Source of the DNA: Apostichopus japonicus
Lineage: Eukaryota; Echinodermata; Holothuroidea; Aspidochirotida; Stichopodidae
Length of the DNA stretch: 64,000 nucleotides
NCBI RefSeq assembly: GCF_037975245.1
Contig: NC_092572.1
Span: 2,147,501 to 2,211,500 of the forward strand
Direction: 5' to 3'
Shown here: positions 11,611-33,738 of the stretch, one piece after another
How the letters are laid out: each line of letters starts with the position of its first letter
Numbering within the stretch: the stretch's first letter is position 1
Notes under the pieces: model-generated
Databases searched by the model: none
The model's input: the letters and a program-made list of their open reading frames with translations, nothing else
Told to the model about the DNA's origin: nothing
Program-made: the position numbers and the translations under genes

Positions 11611-14321
11611 GTCTTCAAGGAGCTCTTAATATTAATAGTTCCTATGGACATTTGGTATGAGGTACAGTATGCAATATTTGACACATGTGACAAACACTGA
11701 CAAACGAAGAATCACTGGAACCAATGGATCAGAATTTCTTTTAGGACGGAGGCACATATTGTAGTGTGGAATTTCACTGTAATTAGCTGCAGTGAAATAA
11801 CAGCCATCAAAAGTTAATAGAAAGTTATGATGGCAAAGACCATGACCAAGCAGAAATAGCAACCATAATGTCTACTGTTTCAAATTGCAAAAGCTCAAAT
11901 AAAGATAACAATGATCTTAAAATTGAGGGAAGGAGCTCCATCAATAATGTACCTAATATGAAGAAAAAACAAAATTTGTAGCGACAAAAATCTTCAATGA
12001 AATAATTTCATTTCTATGGTATGAGTGTCTGTCTTGAAAAGAAAAAAGGGAAAATAAAACATGTGCAAAATGGTAAGGAGTTGGTGATTAATTCGACTTG
12101 AGCTTTGACTTGATTGGATTTGAGCTATCACAAACAACAACGTGGAATTGTATCAATATGAGTCAAAGTGAATTGCCACTTGATGTATGACAATAAAGAT
12201 ATTTTTGGTTGGGTTTTTAATTTACATGTCGCATGTTTGTTGATAGGTTCGTTGGATAATAACAGACAAAAAAAAACAGTCACACGACAAATGACTTTAC
12301 TTTGCTTTTAAAAGCAACAGGTAGAGATTAACTTCAACAAGCCTATATTAAATAACACATTATAGAGGAACTTCTCACAACATGTTCTCTCTGAAAATGA
12401 CGAAACGTTAAGCAGTACAAAGTGCAGAACTTCATTGCAAAGTGACGTAGGGACATGCACAATCAAAACAAAAACATTAAACTGCAATATGAATTCACAC
12501 AAAAAACAAAATCCTTTTATTATGAGTATCGTACACTGTACGAAATTTCAGTGCAGCTTATCATTGGCCTATAATATTGGAAAAAACAACGATAGTCACG
12601 GTACAAAAGCTTTTCATAAACTATATTTTCACCTACGAAAATGTGGACCCTGCTCTTGCCACAAAGAAAAGAACCAATGTTTATTTGGCACTGACTCGAT
12701 GTATCTGTAGCCCACAGAAACTTGATCCAGAATTAGCAGGTGTGCCTATGTATGTAGGTACACCAGATGAAATCAACAGGGGTAAACCTACTTAGTACTA
12801 AATATAGCCTACAGACTTAGACATTACCTTAGTTAATATGCTTAATTAATTTTCAACTACTCATATATATTCTGGGGCTCTGGTAAGTGGGATTAGTATC
12901 AGTGCTTCCACTCACTAGTTGCAGAAATCAGTAGTAAACTCATATCAGCATAGGCTTAGTCTTTGTAGTTGTACTAGCACTACCCTACTTTACAAAACTT
13001 CAGTCCTCCAAAATTCAATGAAACAACATTGTATTCAATTGTATACAATTTTCTACATTTTGAAAGCTAACATCATAAACACAAGGTCCCTTTATTCTTC
13101 ATACGCTACACAGTGGAATATTTATTTCTATAACCATATGCTACACGCTATGGCAATGTGCATGCAGAAGCACATATGTGCTTAACTACCAATGGATACG
13201 TTGATGACGGTCACCAATAACACCCTTAAAAATGTCACTATAATTCGACCAAGAATGAAAAAAACAACTTCGGATTTGACCCCAAGTCATTGTTTAAATT
13301 ATATGATACCATCCGTCGAACGATGAAGGTAGTACTTTCTTGAAAACGTAAAATGTGCAATTCGAAATACTAAAGGTTTGTAATCACGTTTCGTTTGTAT
13401 TTTTCAGCCCAAGGTAAACAATTTTCAGAATTTCATCCACATCCCAAGTCCGACATTGGCGCAAAAATATAATTAATGAATATTAAACGTCTTTTTTTTC
13501 AAGCAACTTGATTGCCGCCTCATAAATATGTATTAAGACGGATTTTCAGAGGACATTCAAGCTACGGTGTACTGAACTCGAGTAATGGTTTGAGCACCCA
13601 CAGTGCATTTCACCGCTTTTGCCAAGTGTTTAAAGATTGTACAATAGCGGTAAAATGGAGCACTCTGATTTCTGACTGAATGTATTAAGTGGAGAGAGAA
13701 ATTGACCAGCTGCATTTGTCCATAACGACATTAGCTATTCATGCAAATATATGAAAAAGTAGCCTATATATAAAAATGTATTATGCTATCATGCACGCAC
13801 CCTTTGAAAACAAAAACAGGTTTAGTTAGCTGAAGGGTGATACTAATAAGTTTTACAGAGTGGAATGTTCCATTCCTTTACTGTATTAGAAGTGTTGTTG
13901 ATATTAGTGACAAATATAAATAACAGTGACAAATAACACTGTCAGCTGAATTGTGGACTGGTGTGTCGTTGCCGTCAGTTGACTTGTCTATGCTATATAG
14001 TGATCCCCAAATCCATAATGCGAATAGTTTAAAAGCGCCATTATAATATTTAACTGCTACGGAAGCAATGTCAATACAAACATTTCCATGACGATGCGAG
14101 TTGTTTGGGTTAATTGAGAGTTTTCTGAACATTTCAATGTATTAAACGATCAACACCAAACAATCATGAACCCATCTGCTCAGTCTCTAGAATTCTTGAA
14201 AAAAAGCACAAAATAGTGACATGCTGCTTGCAGAACCTTCATCGAGTTTTTGGTCATGAGAAACAATTCAAAACCTAAGTAGTATTAAGTTGTAAAGGTC
14301 TAGGAGAGGAGTGTGAGAGGC
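11611..14321. other. 3' flank of gene A, no gene recognised
   Basis: The sequence is homologous to 35779-38510. Open frames are short; those shared with unit B show substitutions spread over all codon positions. One possibly coding-derived block is at 12577-12795 and is listed separately. About 240 bp at 13553-13792 are absent from unit B, with only 'tca' at the junction, which looks more like a deletion in B than a transposon. Confidence 0.5.
12577..12795 (+). other. Possible fragment of an old coding sequence (unidentified)
   Basis: A 72-codon frame includes 'YENVDPALATKKRT' and 'KLDPELAGVPMYVGTPDEIN', and its counterpart at 36741-36962 ends at the same stop. The composition looks protein-like, but several A/B differences change the amino acid and no splice context was found. 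I do not recognise the family. It may be an exon remnant or chance. Confidence 0.2.
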
Positions 14322-14447
14322 TTATTAATCGGAATCGACTTCTACCGATTTGAATACAACAGGCGCTGCTCAATGGCGACTACTGTTCGACAGTTCTTCC
14401 TGTTTTTGTCGTTGTTTTGGGGGATTTGACTATCCGTCTTGTGATAT

Positions 14448-15245
14448 ATGTCTAACATGTTTCAAGCAAAACATGCTGAGTGTCGTTTTACGTGGTTATT
14501 TCTTGTGTTTCTGTTGTTTCTACTTTTTTATGGATGTGTCGGTAGTGATGATCGTGTAACTAGGCCTATCGTCTATTCACGAACTGCACTGTACCAGTTA
14601 CGCCACAATGGCCTAGGCCCAAAGCCGGCTGACTATCAGCAATACCCTGGGGAGATAAAGGGACGTAGGCGAGGTAGAAGTGGTGGAGTACGGAAGAGGA
14701 ACAGGCGTAGGGGGCACAAAACGTCACTACCAACAGTAATATTTGGGAACGTAAGATCTAATCAAAATAAAGTGGACGAGCTGAAGGTATGTACTCGATA
14801 CTTCAATGAATACCGGGAGGCCAGCTTTATGTGTTTTACAGAAACAAGGCTCTCAGAAAGTGTGCCTGACAGAATCGTTGACATCCCAAATTATACACTT
14901 GTTCGTGGAGACCGTACTACCGAATCAGGAAAATCAAGAGGAGGGGGTCTGTGTTTTTTCATTAATGATAGCTGGTGTAACAACTTGTCTGTAAAACAGA
15001 AAATATGCACCCCTGACATTGAAAGTTTGACAATCGGTCTTCGGCCATTTTATCTACCAAGAGAATTCACACAGATCTTAGTTACGGCTGTGTATATCCA
15101 CCCGAAAGCGAATGCTGACAATGCTCGTAATCAATTGAAAGCAACGATTAATCGCATTGAAAATTCCCACCCCGATGCTGTTAATGTGATAATGGGGGAC
15201 TTTAATCACTGCAAGATTGACGATCTACTGCCTACTTATACATAA
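14448..15245 (+). pseudogene. CR1-like LINE endonuclease part
   Basis: 265 codons end in an in-frame TAA at 15243-15245. After a basic N-terminal stretch ('GRRRGRSGGVRKRNRRR') comes an exonuclease-endonuclease-phosphatase fold: 'VIFGNVRSNQNKVDEL', 'CFTETRLSE' with the catalytic Glu, 'VTAVYIHP' and 'VIMGDFNH' with Asp and Asn. The closing 'GSSDHS' motif lies after the stop in the same frame. The stop is the only break between endonuclease and reverse transcriptase. Which of several upstream ATGs is used cannot be decided; 14448 is the first ATG in the frame. Confidence 0.85.
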
Positions 15246-17256
15246 TATATTGATCTGCCTACAAGGAATAACACTACACTGGATATGTGCTATGGTAATG
15301 TCAATGGAGGTAATTACAAAGTAAAAACTTTAGCTCAGCTTGGTAGTTCTGATCACTCTATTATCCACATGTCGCCCAAGTACCGTCGTGAACTGGAAAG
15401 ATCTAAACCCATTGTGAAGACGCAACTGAGCTGGAACAAGGAAGCTGTTGACCAACTGCGTGGGTGTTTTGAGCGCACGGACTGGAATGTATTTGATGAT
15501 CCAAACTTACAGGACACTACAACTGTTACTGAATATATCAATTTCTGTGCTGATCTGATAATCCCAAAGAAATCGTTTCGCATTTTCCCAAATAGCAAGC
15601 CGTGGCTATCCAATGAGTTGAAATCCCTAGTGTATGAAAAGAAAGCTGCATTCTCAAACGGGGATTTTGATCTTGTAAAGGCAAAACAGCGGGAGATAAA
15701 AAAGGAAGTTAAGAGATGTAAAAAAGAGTACGGAAAGAAATTGGAAGATAAATTTGAGGGGAATAATTCGAAAGCAGCCTGGCAAGTGATGCAAAGTATA
15801 ACTGGTTATAAAGGGAAACATAAAAGTGGACCGATTAGAGATGGACAAAAACTGGTTAATGACTTGAATAATTTTTATTGTAGGTTTGATGTGAGTAGCG
15901 ATACATTGGTTAATGCAGGAATTGATAAAAAGTTGAGGAATAGTCTCAATTGTGCTAACACTGGTAGTGACAGAGTTATTGTAAAAGAAAATGTTGTCAG
16001 GAAATTTGTGTCTAGTGTTAAGATAAATAAAGCCACAGGCCCAGACGGGGTCCAACATATGTTAATAAAAACATGTAGCTCTCAGCTAGCGCCAGTGTTC
16101 ACTCCGATTTTCCAAAGAACACTTGATGAGGGCGTTATTCCCGAGATATGGAAAACCTCAATCATAATCCCGGTTCGTAAAACAAAAGTGGTCTCATGTT
16201 TAAATGACTACCGTCCGATATCACTCACGTCAAATATCATGAAATGTCTGGAAAGGGTGGTACTAAAACTTCTTCTAGCTGAAAAAGGTGTTGTTATAGA
16301 TGAAAATCAGTTTGCCTACCAAAGCAAAAGAGGTGTAGATGACGCAATACTTGTTTACCTGCATGGGGTCTTGAAGCACTTAGACCAACCAAAAACGTCT
16401 GTGAGGTCAATCTTCATTGACTTCTCGAGTGCATTTAACACTATTAAGCCCAATATATTAGTACAAAAACTGTTAGACATGCAAGTGAACTATAACATCG
16501 TTCTCTGGGTCCTCAATTATATGCGTTGTAGACCTCAGATGGTTAGAATGGGTGATTTCAGATCTGACCAGTGTGTCATTAGTACGGGTGCCCCCCAGGG
16601 ATGTGTGCTCTCACCAGTGCTGTTCTGCTTATACACAAATGATTGTAAAATATCGAGTGACCAATGCAATATTATCAAATATGCTGATGATACCGTGCTG
16701 ACTGGTCTTCTTTATAATAATGACAGCTCTGCCTTTGTTAGTGAAGTACAGAAATTTGTTGGTTGGTGTAAAAGTAACAGTCTGATGTTAAATATAAATA
16801 AAACTAAGGAACTAGTGTTTGATTTTAGGAAAGGAAATATTGTCCACGATCATGTCATAATTGATGGCAAAGTAGTTGAGAGGGTAGAAAGCTACAAGTA
16901 CCTGGGAACGTATATTGATAATAAACTTAATTGGAATGTTCACACAAAGGCTGTTAAGGGTACAGCCTGCCAACGACTTTATTTCCTTAGGAAATTGAAA
17001 CAATGCAGAGTTAATTATACCATCATGAAATTATTCTACCAGTCAATCATCCAAAGTGTCATAACGTCCAGTATTATATGTTTCTTTGGCAGTATGCCGA
17101 AGAAGTACAGGGCAGAACTGGAACGTGTTCGGAAGTTAGCTGAACGTTTCATTGGTTCAAGTCTTCCGTCACTCTCAACCATATATGAAGAGAGTCTGTT
17201 GAAGAAACTAAAAAATATAAAAGAAGATCACACACACCCTTTTCATAGTCATATCA
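15246..17256 (+). pseudogene. CR1-like LINE reverse transcriptase part
   Basis: The frame continues from the endonuclease part and is open to the hAT insertion. It contains 'NDYRPISLTSNIMKCLE', 'FIDFSSAFNTI', 'GAPQGCVLSPVLFCLY', the catalytic 'YADDTVL' and 'YKYLGTYIDNKLNW', the usual order of RT motifs in CR1-like elements. The C-terminal end is displaced by the MITE at 17265; part of the original 3' sequence resumes at 17639. No frameshift was seen before the MITE. Confidence 0.88.
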
Positions 17257-17638
17257 TTTTCAACCAAGGGCGTAGGAACCGGGGGGGGGCTGGGGGGCGC
17301 CAGCCCCCCCAGTGAAAAATGTGGAGGGGCGGAAGTATCATTCCGCCCCCCCGGTTCGCAAGTCAGAAAACCCCTTTTTCATTTCCAAATGAGAAAAAAA
17401 TCTCATTTGGAGCACCAAATTGCATCTAAGGCCAGGTGAAAATACAAAATTAAGTTTACAAAATGGAGTGGGTGTTGAGGTGTGCTATATTGCACCAAAT
17501 TGCATCTGAGGCCACCTGGAAATGCAAAAAATTCCAAAGGGGAGGGGACACCCCCTCCCCTTAGACCCCTCCCCCAGGCTGGCCATCAGTCTTCAGCCCC
17601 TCCACTCAAAAGTACCTTCCTACGCCACTGTTTTCAAC
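17257..17638 (+). mobile_element. hAT MITE, 366 bp, nested in the CR1-like LINE
   Basis: The element 17265-17630 lies between two copies of ttttcaac (17257-17264 and 17631-17638), an 8-bp duplication. Ends are CAAGGGCGTAGGAACC and the complement of CAGTGGCGTAGGAAGG, typical hAT termini. It has no coding capacity. It holds long G/C runs, a C-rich copy of the GGGGGAGGGGTCTAAGGGGA core and an internally repeated 'caccaaattgcatct.aggcca'. The inverse copy at 42941-43242 is the same family. Confidence 0.9.
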
Positions 17639-17966
17639 AGATCCGGGATACGATTACAGGTGCCCAATACTTAAACGTCCAGGTTCCGTAATTCTTTCTT
17701 ACCTGAGGCAATACACTTATTTAACTCGCGTGCAAAGCGATTTGGCCACAGTGTGTGATCTGTCACTTGCAGCCCTCTGTACTGCCTCTGTTACTGTTCT
17801 GGTTCTGCTTATTTAGTTTTATTCTCGTAGCTGTTCACTTATAGTTTGTTTATTGTATGATTGTGTTTGTATTCACTAATGTTTTATGTTTACTGTCGAC
17901 GGGAAATAATTTCCGTTTTCTGTTTTCTGAAATGGACAATAAAGTTTCTATCTATCTATTTTATTA

Positions 17967-20529
17967 GGCAAAGGTATACCTTAACCGCAATGGCCTCTTC
18001 TAAAATATACAAAGATAAAGATTCACGGGAATATTGAAACGATACAACATACGTGTGGACAGCAGAATAGGTAATTATTACGCCATATAAAAAAAAAAGT
18101 AAACAGTGATATGTACTTGCATAGAACGAACCAAATAAAACTCACAAAAGATGTAACTTTATAGACAAAATATAATAAAATAAGAACGTGCAAAATGTAA
18201 ACTTATTTTTATATTCCCTATGATCTAACTATATAACTTGAAGTAGGAGGAATGAAGTCATGCGACAGATACTGAAGCCACCCATCCACCTGTTGGCGCT
18301 TTGCTTGTATGGCAAGAAAGTAACAGCGCGTTATACAAACACTACGTCTTTGACATAACTAAAGTGATAAAGTTGATATAAATCACTATAAATAGTAATA
18401 TCGTGTGCCGCATTTGGGTGCCAAATTCGTCACAATGTGGCAGTGGACTGCAGTTCCACAGTTAGGAAGCAATAGTATAAGCAATTACATAGGAAATGCA
18501 ATTACTTTACTAGTGTCGTCTGCTCAGCTGCTGTATTGTTATTCACTAGACCCCGGATATTGTACGCTTATGCCCCTAGACCAGATCCGGCTGTCCTTTC
18601 GAATGCGATATGACTAAAACCTAATGGCCAGAATAACATGGGATGGCCGTTATGTCCTGGGCTTATCACTAACAATTCAATACTAGAAAAAATATGCTTA
18701 ATTTACATAGGCCTATTTACGTAGCCTTGCCCATGGTCTAAACTATGTTAGCCTAGTTATTGTTAACATATCCAGAATTGTACAAAAATCGAAAAACATC
18801 CTCCATTTGCAACATTTTCCCAACACTGTAACTTTGGCAAAGGGGCATAATGAGTATTGGCCTAGCCAGTAATCTGGTTTTGAGGTAGGCTAAAGCCTAC
18901 ACAACCTAGCTAGGCATGTCATGGACAATAAATTTAAAGTTGACTCAACTATGATGTTAAGGCCTGATGATATTCACTTACCATAGTTGGACAAAGCTTA
19001 TACGCAAAACAACACATTCAAGCAACTACTCGTGCTAACATCTCATCCTTTGATGACTGTAAATAATATAGACATATATCAAACACTCTCACGTAATAAG
19101 GTTGGATCTGTTCTCCTGCATAACCTACTACCCATTTTGCAACATCAATATTAAGCTGAGAACTGCATGCACCGACTTATTTGGAAGTATTACACAACGA
19201 AGGTGTGTGCGGGAAGTTTGGAGGGGATTGCTTTTTCACAGCATTTTTAGCATGGACAAGTATAACACATCTAAGTGGAGTACTAAACTAATATAAGCTA
19301 GAATAAAAGTTTGCCATGTGCCTCTCAGATACTAGAAATGACACTTTACCGACAATAAAAGTTGCATAAAACACTCCACTTGCTCGAGTCATAAAAAGAA
19401 AGTTTTCAAAGTTATTGTTAGATCAGGAGTATAGTGCTTACCACTCTGGTCGTTATAACAGATCTCTGTTGTGGAAAGTATACCTACTCTTTCGAAAACA
19501 ACGGGTAAAATTTAATTCAATTTCAAAATCGAATGCACAAATTATGTATAAAAACGTACAAATGATTTGGGTTTTTGCCCTACAACGCAGAGCGCCCTCA
19601 CTTTTTCAAGGCTTCACTGCTTAAACACACGGCAATACACTGTGTCAGTACTCTTCATAGGTCAATTTCAATGGTTCTAACACACTTGACACACACACAC
19701 TAACACATTCGCATCACGGCACGAAAGTTACATATATCACTCAGGTGATGGCATCATGAACACCATACATACCAATTTATGAAATAAAAAAAAATGTTTT
19801 TTCATTTTGATGTTTCCTAATCGTCAACAGCTGTAATAAGCAGAGTAAATAGCCTTGCTTTTACATTCGATATTACTGGAAATGACTATGGATGTATAAT
19901 GACCCAACATTTGATCATCATCTATAGTCAGTACATTTTCTGTAATCATATCAGTTTATTTATACTGATCATACAACTTGGTAGATTATACATTTTAACG
20001 CTCACATCACTCTTCACCAAAATAACCAATAGCCAATTTACAACAAATACTGAGGGAAGTGATTATATGTCCATAAGAATAATATAGCACAAACTGCACA
20101 ACTTAGTATATAATTTCAAGATGCCTCTTAATGACGATATGCATTAATGATCTGGCTTAGTCTTACACTTTGATATATGGGTTTAACCATCGAGTTCATA
20201 ACCACTAACATTGAACATATTGAATATATTAATATAATGACCCTCGTTCAACTCAAATCTGGTAAAGTTTTACACTCAAATAAACATTTCCGTGGGTGCA
20301 ATCATCCGAAGTACATCTTGGATGCATTGAAAGATGTAACCCTATGATTTTACATAAAGCGCTTTTCCTACATAACCGAACGTTGTGCCTTCGACAATTA
20401 AGTTTAAATTGGTGAAGGATTCATACAACTTTTTGTGCATGCAACCATTTCGGTTTACATAACTTCAGTGATACAAGAGGTCATTGCTTCACAAATGTAT
20501 CACTGTTTGACACTGGATCTAAGTTGTGT
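17967..20529. other. 3' flank of gene A, no gene recognised
   Basis: Homologous to about 38525-41066 with small indels. For example, about 50 bp at 19270-19325 are missing in B, and B has about 27 extra bp near 39326. No open frame with conserved coding character was found. Confidence 0.5.
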
Positions 20530-20535
20530 TTTATT
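20530..20535 (-). promoter_or_regulatory. Candidate polyadenylation signal AATAAA of gene A
   Basis: AATAAA on the minus strand lies about 115 nt after the gene A stop codon. The homologous signal exists in gene B at 41067-41072, which supports it. Confidence 0.5.
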
Positions 20536-20648
20536 TGAGTATCCTCCTTTTTCTTGTTCACGTTGTGTTTTGCCTCTTGACCCTTACAAAGAAATAGACT
20601 GCTTGCCGCTGTTCTTCATGTTTCAATATGTTGTTTTTCTTGTAAGTT

Positions 20649-29025
<8,377 letters not shown>

Positions 29026-29037
29026 TGTGCATGTGTG

Positions 29038-30211
29038 CTATAAGAAATATGAGAAAACAAAACCAGTATGAGATTACTTAGATGACACTTATATATCAAT
29101 AGTTCGCTTACTACTAAGCAAAGAGGATCGAGGCACTGTGCACTGAGGAAGGCGTGGATTGAATATAAATCATATGTTATGCATTATTATTAACTTAGAG
29201 TACAACTATTTCTGTAAATGTATTTAATAAAAGGAAGCTATATGAACAGCGTAGAGCAATTATATTTATGAACACGTCTGAGCTACATTGCCAACATGAA
29301 TTGTTCAACCGATAAGTTAATTAAACTGAATAAAGCGTACGTATGATGCAGTGGGACTACTTCAACAATTTGTATCAATGTGTTAGTTCTAGTTGTGATC
29401 GTCTGTCAAAGATTCCAAAGTACCGTTTTGAGACGTATATACGATCATTATCATTGCATTGCAGTTTATGAACATTAAAGTCTTTGTAGTTGCCGTACTT
29501 CCCGACACGAGTTGCTGAACGTTTCTTCTAGGTTGCCGTATAAGTATGATGCTTTCACCTCGACCCACAACAGAGAAAAAAACAATCAACCTTCTTGTGC
29601 AACTTTTATGCAGGCTCAACAAGTATTTTAAAGCGAATGTTGAAGTTGGTGATCGATTAAACTCAAATAGGGACTACAGTTAAACATACTTATTTTTTGG
29701 GATGTTCATTTCCCGAAAGGTGTTCATTTTTAGTACGTACGTATTACTTTTTTTGTTTTTTGATGTTGTCTTACATAATCATTGATATACTTTAAGGTTT
29801 TACCTTCTTTTTCGATGTTATCTCATTTCTATGTGTACAGGGAAGTAATCAAGGTTTGTGTATGTTATGTGTTGATTTAAATCTTCAAGGTATACAATTA
29901 AAAGGACGATCTTGCTAAAACAGATTAATGAGTGCTATGTTTATAACATTTCCAATATCATTTCTCTGGCACCCTTTGCAACATTGAAGCTTTTCAAATA
30001 AGTCAATATAAGCAGTTTTGCAGTATTTAAGCACCTTTATTTCACGTTCATATATTATCTAAACATATGTTTTACAAAATACTTCAAGGAATTTAAGCAA
30101 CCGATCATCAAATGATAATTGAATTGTTCGCCAACATGTATTAAATCAAATGAACAGATTGAGCAATCGAGCAAAGTCCATGACTGTTATAAATACTGAA
30201 TTGCAGGAAGT
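29038..30211. other. Upstream region of gene A
   Basis: It should contain the non-coding first exon and promoter of gene A, but no TATA box or initiator could be pinned down. No other gene recognised. Confidence 0.4.
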
Positions 30212-30403
30212 AGCAGATGTAGTAAGTTGAGTCTCGTCTATCCGACACGCTCAGTGATTAACCTCCGCCACGTATCACTATCTTGCGCAAGGTTTATTGC
30301 TTCCTCGAAATTGTTAATGTTAACGTGCTTAAATTGCGACTTTATTTTTCCAAGTAAGGTAGTTACTGGCCTTCCTACTAGTTTAGCAGTATGTCTCAAT
30401 TGC
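30212..30403 (-). mobile_element. Short 3' fragment of the 7.2-kb-type LINE, minus strand
   Basis: The sequence is the reverse complement of about the last 190 bp of the LINE at 7174-8969, including the end of its RT frame. The antisense frame 'SLVYPTRSVINLRHVS' matches the antisense of that LINE. It is strongly 5'-truncated and borders a run of about 19 G. Confidence 0.85.
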
Positions 30404-31145
30404 AGAAATGGGGAGGGGGGGGGGGGGGAGGTATATAGATTCTGCGGCTTCTTTCATGTTGTCAGCAAAGGTTCGTGCTACGCCCCTATACATGTCATCA
30501 TAAATTGAACTTGTTTATTACTTTAGGCGAAGAACAACGAAATGTATGACAAATGTATCACAAAACGAAATGTATCACAAAACGAGATACGAGGCTGTGA
30601 CTTTTGCATTACACACACAGCGTTCTACAAACTGAGCTACACAGCGCTTTGTTCATGAAGATCCCTAAATACATGTATGACCTCTCAGAAACCACTGTAT
30701 ACCATGTATACTTTGTAACCGGTGATCATCTCCCAGTTTATTTTGATACAATTTAGAAAGCGGCAGGGAAATAAATATCAAGATACGCTTTGCATTTTAT
30801 GCATTTCAAAAGAAGATCAAAGTTTTACTATCATAGACTTGCGAACATTCTACTCAGTGAATTGATCACAAATTGATATATCTAGGAAAGGATATTTTAT
30901 GTAGTTTGACAACATATGGTACTATTAAACGTTTAATATATAATGATGTTGCAACACGAAAATCACCAGACCGTAAGTGTTTTTTAATAATCGGTGTGCA
31001 CCATGTAATGTGTTAATACACGTTTAACGTAGCTCTGTTACCTAAGGTTGTATAGAATTATTGGACTTTGATATATAGTTCACTGTAAAAATAGTACAAA
31101 TATCACTGTTCTTAGACAGGACACAACAATGGATATTTTAACTTT
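30404..31145. other. Spacer between the two duplicated units
   Basis: A G-run (30413-30431) is followed by unremarkable AT-rich sequence. No gene recognised. Confidence 0.4.
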
Positions 31146-33738
31146 TATTCAGATAAGGTTGTAGCTGCAGCGATAAGGTAAAGTATTGGTGTAGATAAAG
31201 AACAAGCTCGACACGGCATTGGGTTCCAATTTGAAATGTAAGGTATAATGTCCAATAAATTGTTTCTGCGATACCTTCATTTCATTGAATGTTCAGTCAA
31301 AATGAAACATGGCAGACATGATTGTAATTTTCATAAGGCAGTAACATTTCAGAGCTGAATTTAGAGTCAAATCTTTCTACGTGGAAATCACTCCAAAAAG
31401 AACATCTCTGTTACGTCATTGCAGATCAGTATTCTAGATGGAATGCTTGGTAATGTTAGAACTATAACAAAGTTAAGATTCAGGACTTGTGTTCAGTTTG
31501 ATCAGCCTGTACTGAAGCAATGTGCTGTCTTTTCAACAACAAAAAATGCAATCATTTGCTTACTTCGGTACATGATCACCACAAAATTAATGTAGGCATG
31601 ACATTCGAAAGATTATTTAACCTAAAAACGATTATATTTATTATTAGATAGTCCTTGCACTAAGATTACAATGTTCAAATTGTGACACGACACAGCCGCA
31701 GGCTATGAACGTTTACAATAATGTACACACCTTTGTTCCATTTCGAGTAAACATGTAGATACGTCAACTGCGCCAACTGTACATAAGCTATGAAACGTTT
31801 CATATCATATTTCGTAACCCTGGATCAACGACGTAGTAGTTTATTTACAAAACAGAGGCTATGTTATTTGTATAGACCTGGCTGTGTGAACTGTGAACAG
31901 TTGTGAACTGTGCAGAAGATGCGTTGTTTCCCCGCCATACGTATACCGTATGACTACCCACGCTGATTTGGAACCTAAGGCAAAAGGTAAATAATCTTAA
32001 ACTTGAGCCACAAACCAGAAGAAATAATAAGAAAAACTTGGCATCTGGCAAAGTAAAGTGTTAACCACTAGGTTTAGTTAACACATTATACTATGAAAAG
32101 CAAAGAAAATGCGGAAAAAAATACTTTTCTCTCTCAGATTGTCAACAAAATGGTGGCGATGTTGCCAATGTTGCATCAGACTGCCTAATAGACCCCGATG
32201 ATACGTGCTGATTTATTTATATGAAGGATTTGTCCTCTTCCCTTTGAAAGGTAGACAACGACATATTTATCATCAAACCATCAAGTAAAATTGTCTAAAT
32301 CATATCATTGGAAGGTAATATTTTGGCCAGTTACAAATTAAATATAACTAAGTTCCCTTGATGACTTATACGATCAAAGTTAGTGCTACCGAAAATAGTG
32401 CTACCTTTCCATTCACAAGATATTGAGACCACATGTTTATAAATGAACGTTGACGGGGATTTGCTGTCACGTGCACTTATTAAAAATAAAGAAATGTTAT
32501 ATATAACCTAAAACGACTGATGTCTTAATTAAAAACAAAGATGTCGGAGCAGCAGTAGTATCTTCACGAGTTACTAAGACCGTTCAGAATATCGAATCAA
32601 TAAATTACAATGAAGCAGATCATAACGTAGACTTTGTTATACTTACATATGGACTCATCAAGTTGTCAACAACTGAGTTGGTATTCTTGTTTACGTTGGT
32701 TGATTTTGTATTGATTAAACCAAATATAAACTGGATTCGATGAACTGTAACTCCCGGTTATTATAGAAAGCTATGTACTAACGTTGAGTCATAGGGGGCC
32801 ACGCTCGATCGTGATATATAGCATGGGATAATTCCAGACACGTTATGGGGAATTCCAACTCAATAGAACTACACGTATATCAGTTTTTGTACCTATACAC
32901 GGATACTCTAGCATTTCAACGGTGTAAAATGAATGAATACAGCGGTTCTACATTTACAGTACGTTAACCTATACAACACTCGTCAAAATCATAACAGATA
33001 TGCATGTACAATATACTGGAACTATAGCTCTTATGTTAGAAACGAAGAAAAGTGACAATACGCACATGAAGGAGACGATCGGTTAATCAGTTGGAAAGCT
33101 GACCCAGGGGTCACCGGAATATATTAAGCTTTGTTGACGTCACAAATTTTGGATTTGAAGAGCAATAAATTCGAACAGAATAACTTACAAGAAAGCCGCT
33201 AAATTACTGGTGAAGTTTAGGCCACGGCTGCTAAAGCCGTAGATACCGGTCATGAAATCGACATTGGAGAAAACATCAAAGGTTCACAAATAATTAGATA
33301 ATCTCAACACATAGAAACATCTTTCAAATATCACAGTCTGCTTAAAAACGACAGTTCATTTCACATGGCTTCGACGTTCGCGGGAGATGTTGGACAGCCA
33401 TCTTTGAAATAAGTTAGCATCATATATACAGCTCTACATTTAACACTGCGTATGCGCTGGAATCCAACAATGCAGCAGCCAGTGTTCATACTTCGATCGG
33501 TTCAAGCAAATATACAAGGTTTATATTGGCCTACGCTTAGATAACCCCATACCACATATGAAAGCATCCGTCAAATTTCAATTTGCAAAGAAAACGGCTC
33601 ATCACAATTCAGTCCACACGGCAACAAAGTTTGCAAGTGATGTTAGACAACCTTCATTCATATTCTAGCAAAGATAGCATCATATCCAGTTCTACATTCA
33701 ACACAACGTTTCCACTGTTGGTAGTGATACGCGGAAGC

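Larger units (their letters stand above)
14322..17966 (+). mobile_element. Near full-length CR1-like LINE, present only in unit A
   Basis: The insert 14328-17960 is flanked by the short duplication ttatta (14322-14327 and 17961-17966). Unit B has the empty site near 38515-38530 ('gaggcttattaggcaaagg'). The 3' end carries 'ggacaataaag' followed by a (TCTA)n tail, as in CR1-like elements. It encodes an apurinic endonuclease and a reverse transcriptase separated by one stop codon. A hAT MITE has inserted near the end of the RT frame. A 3' fragment of a related element lies at about 59875-60537. Confidence 0.9.
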
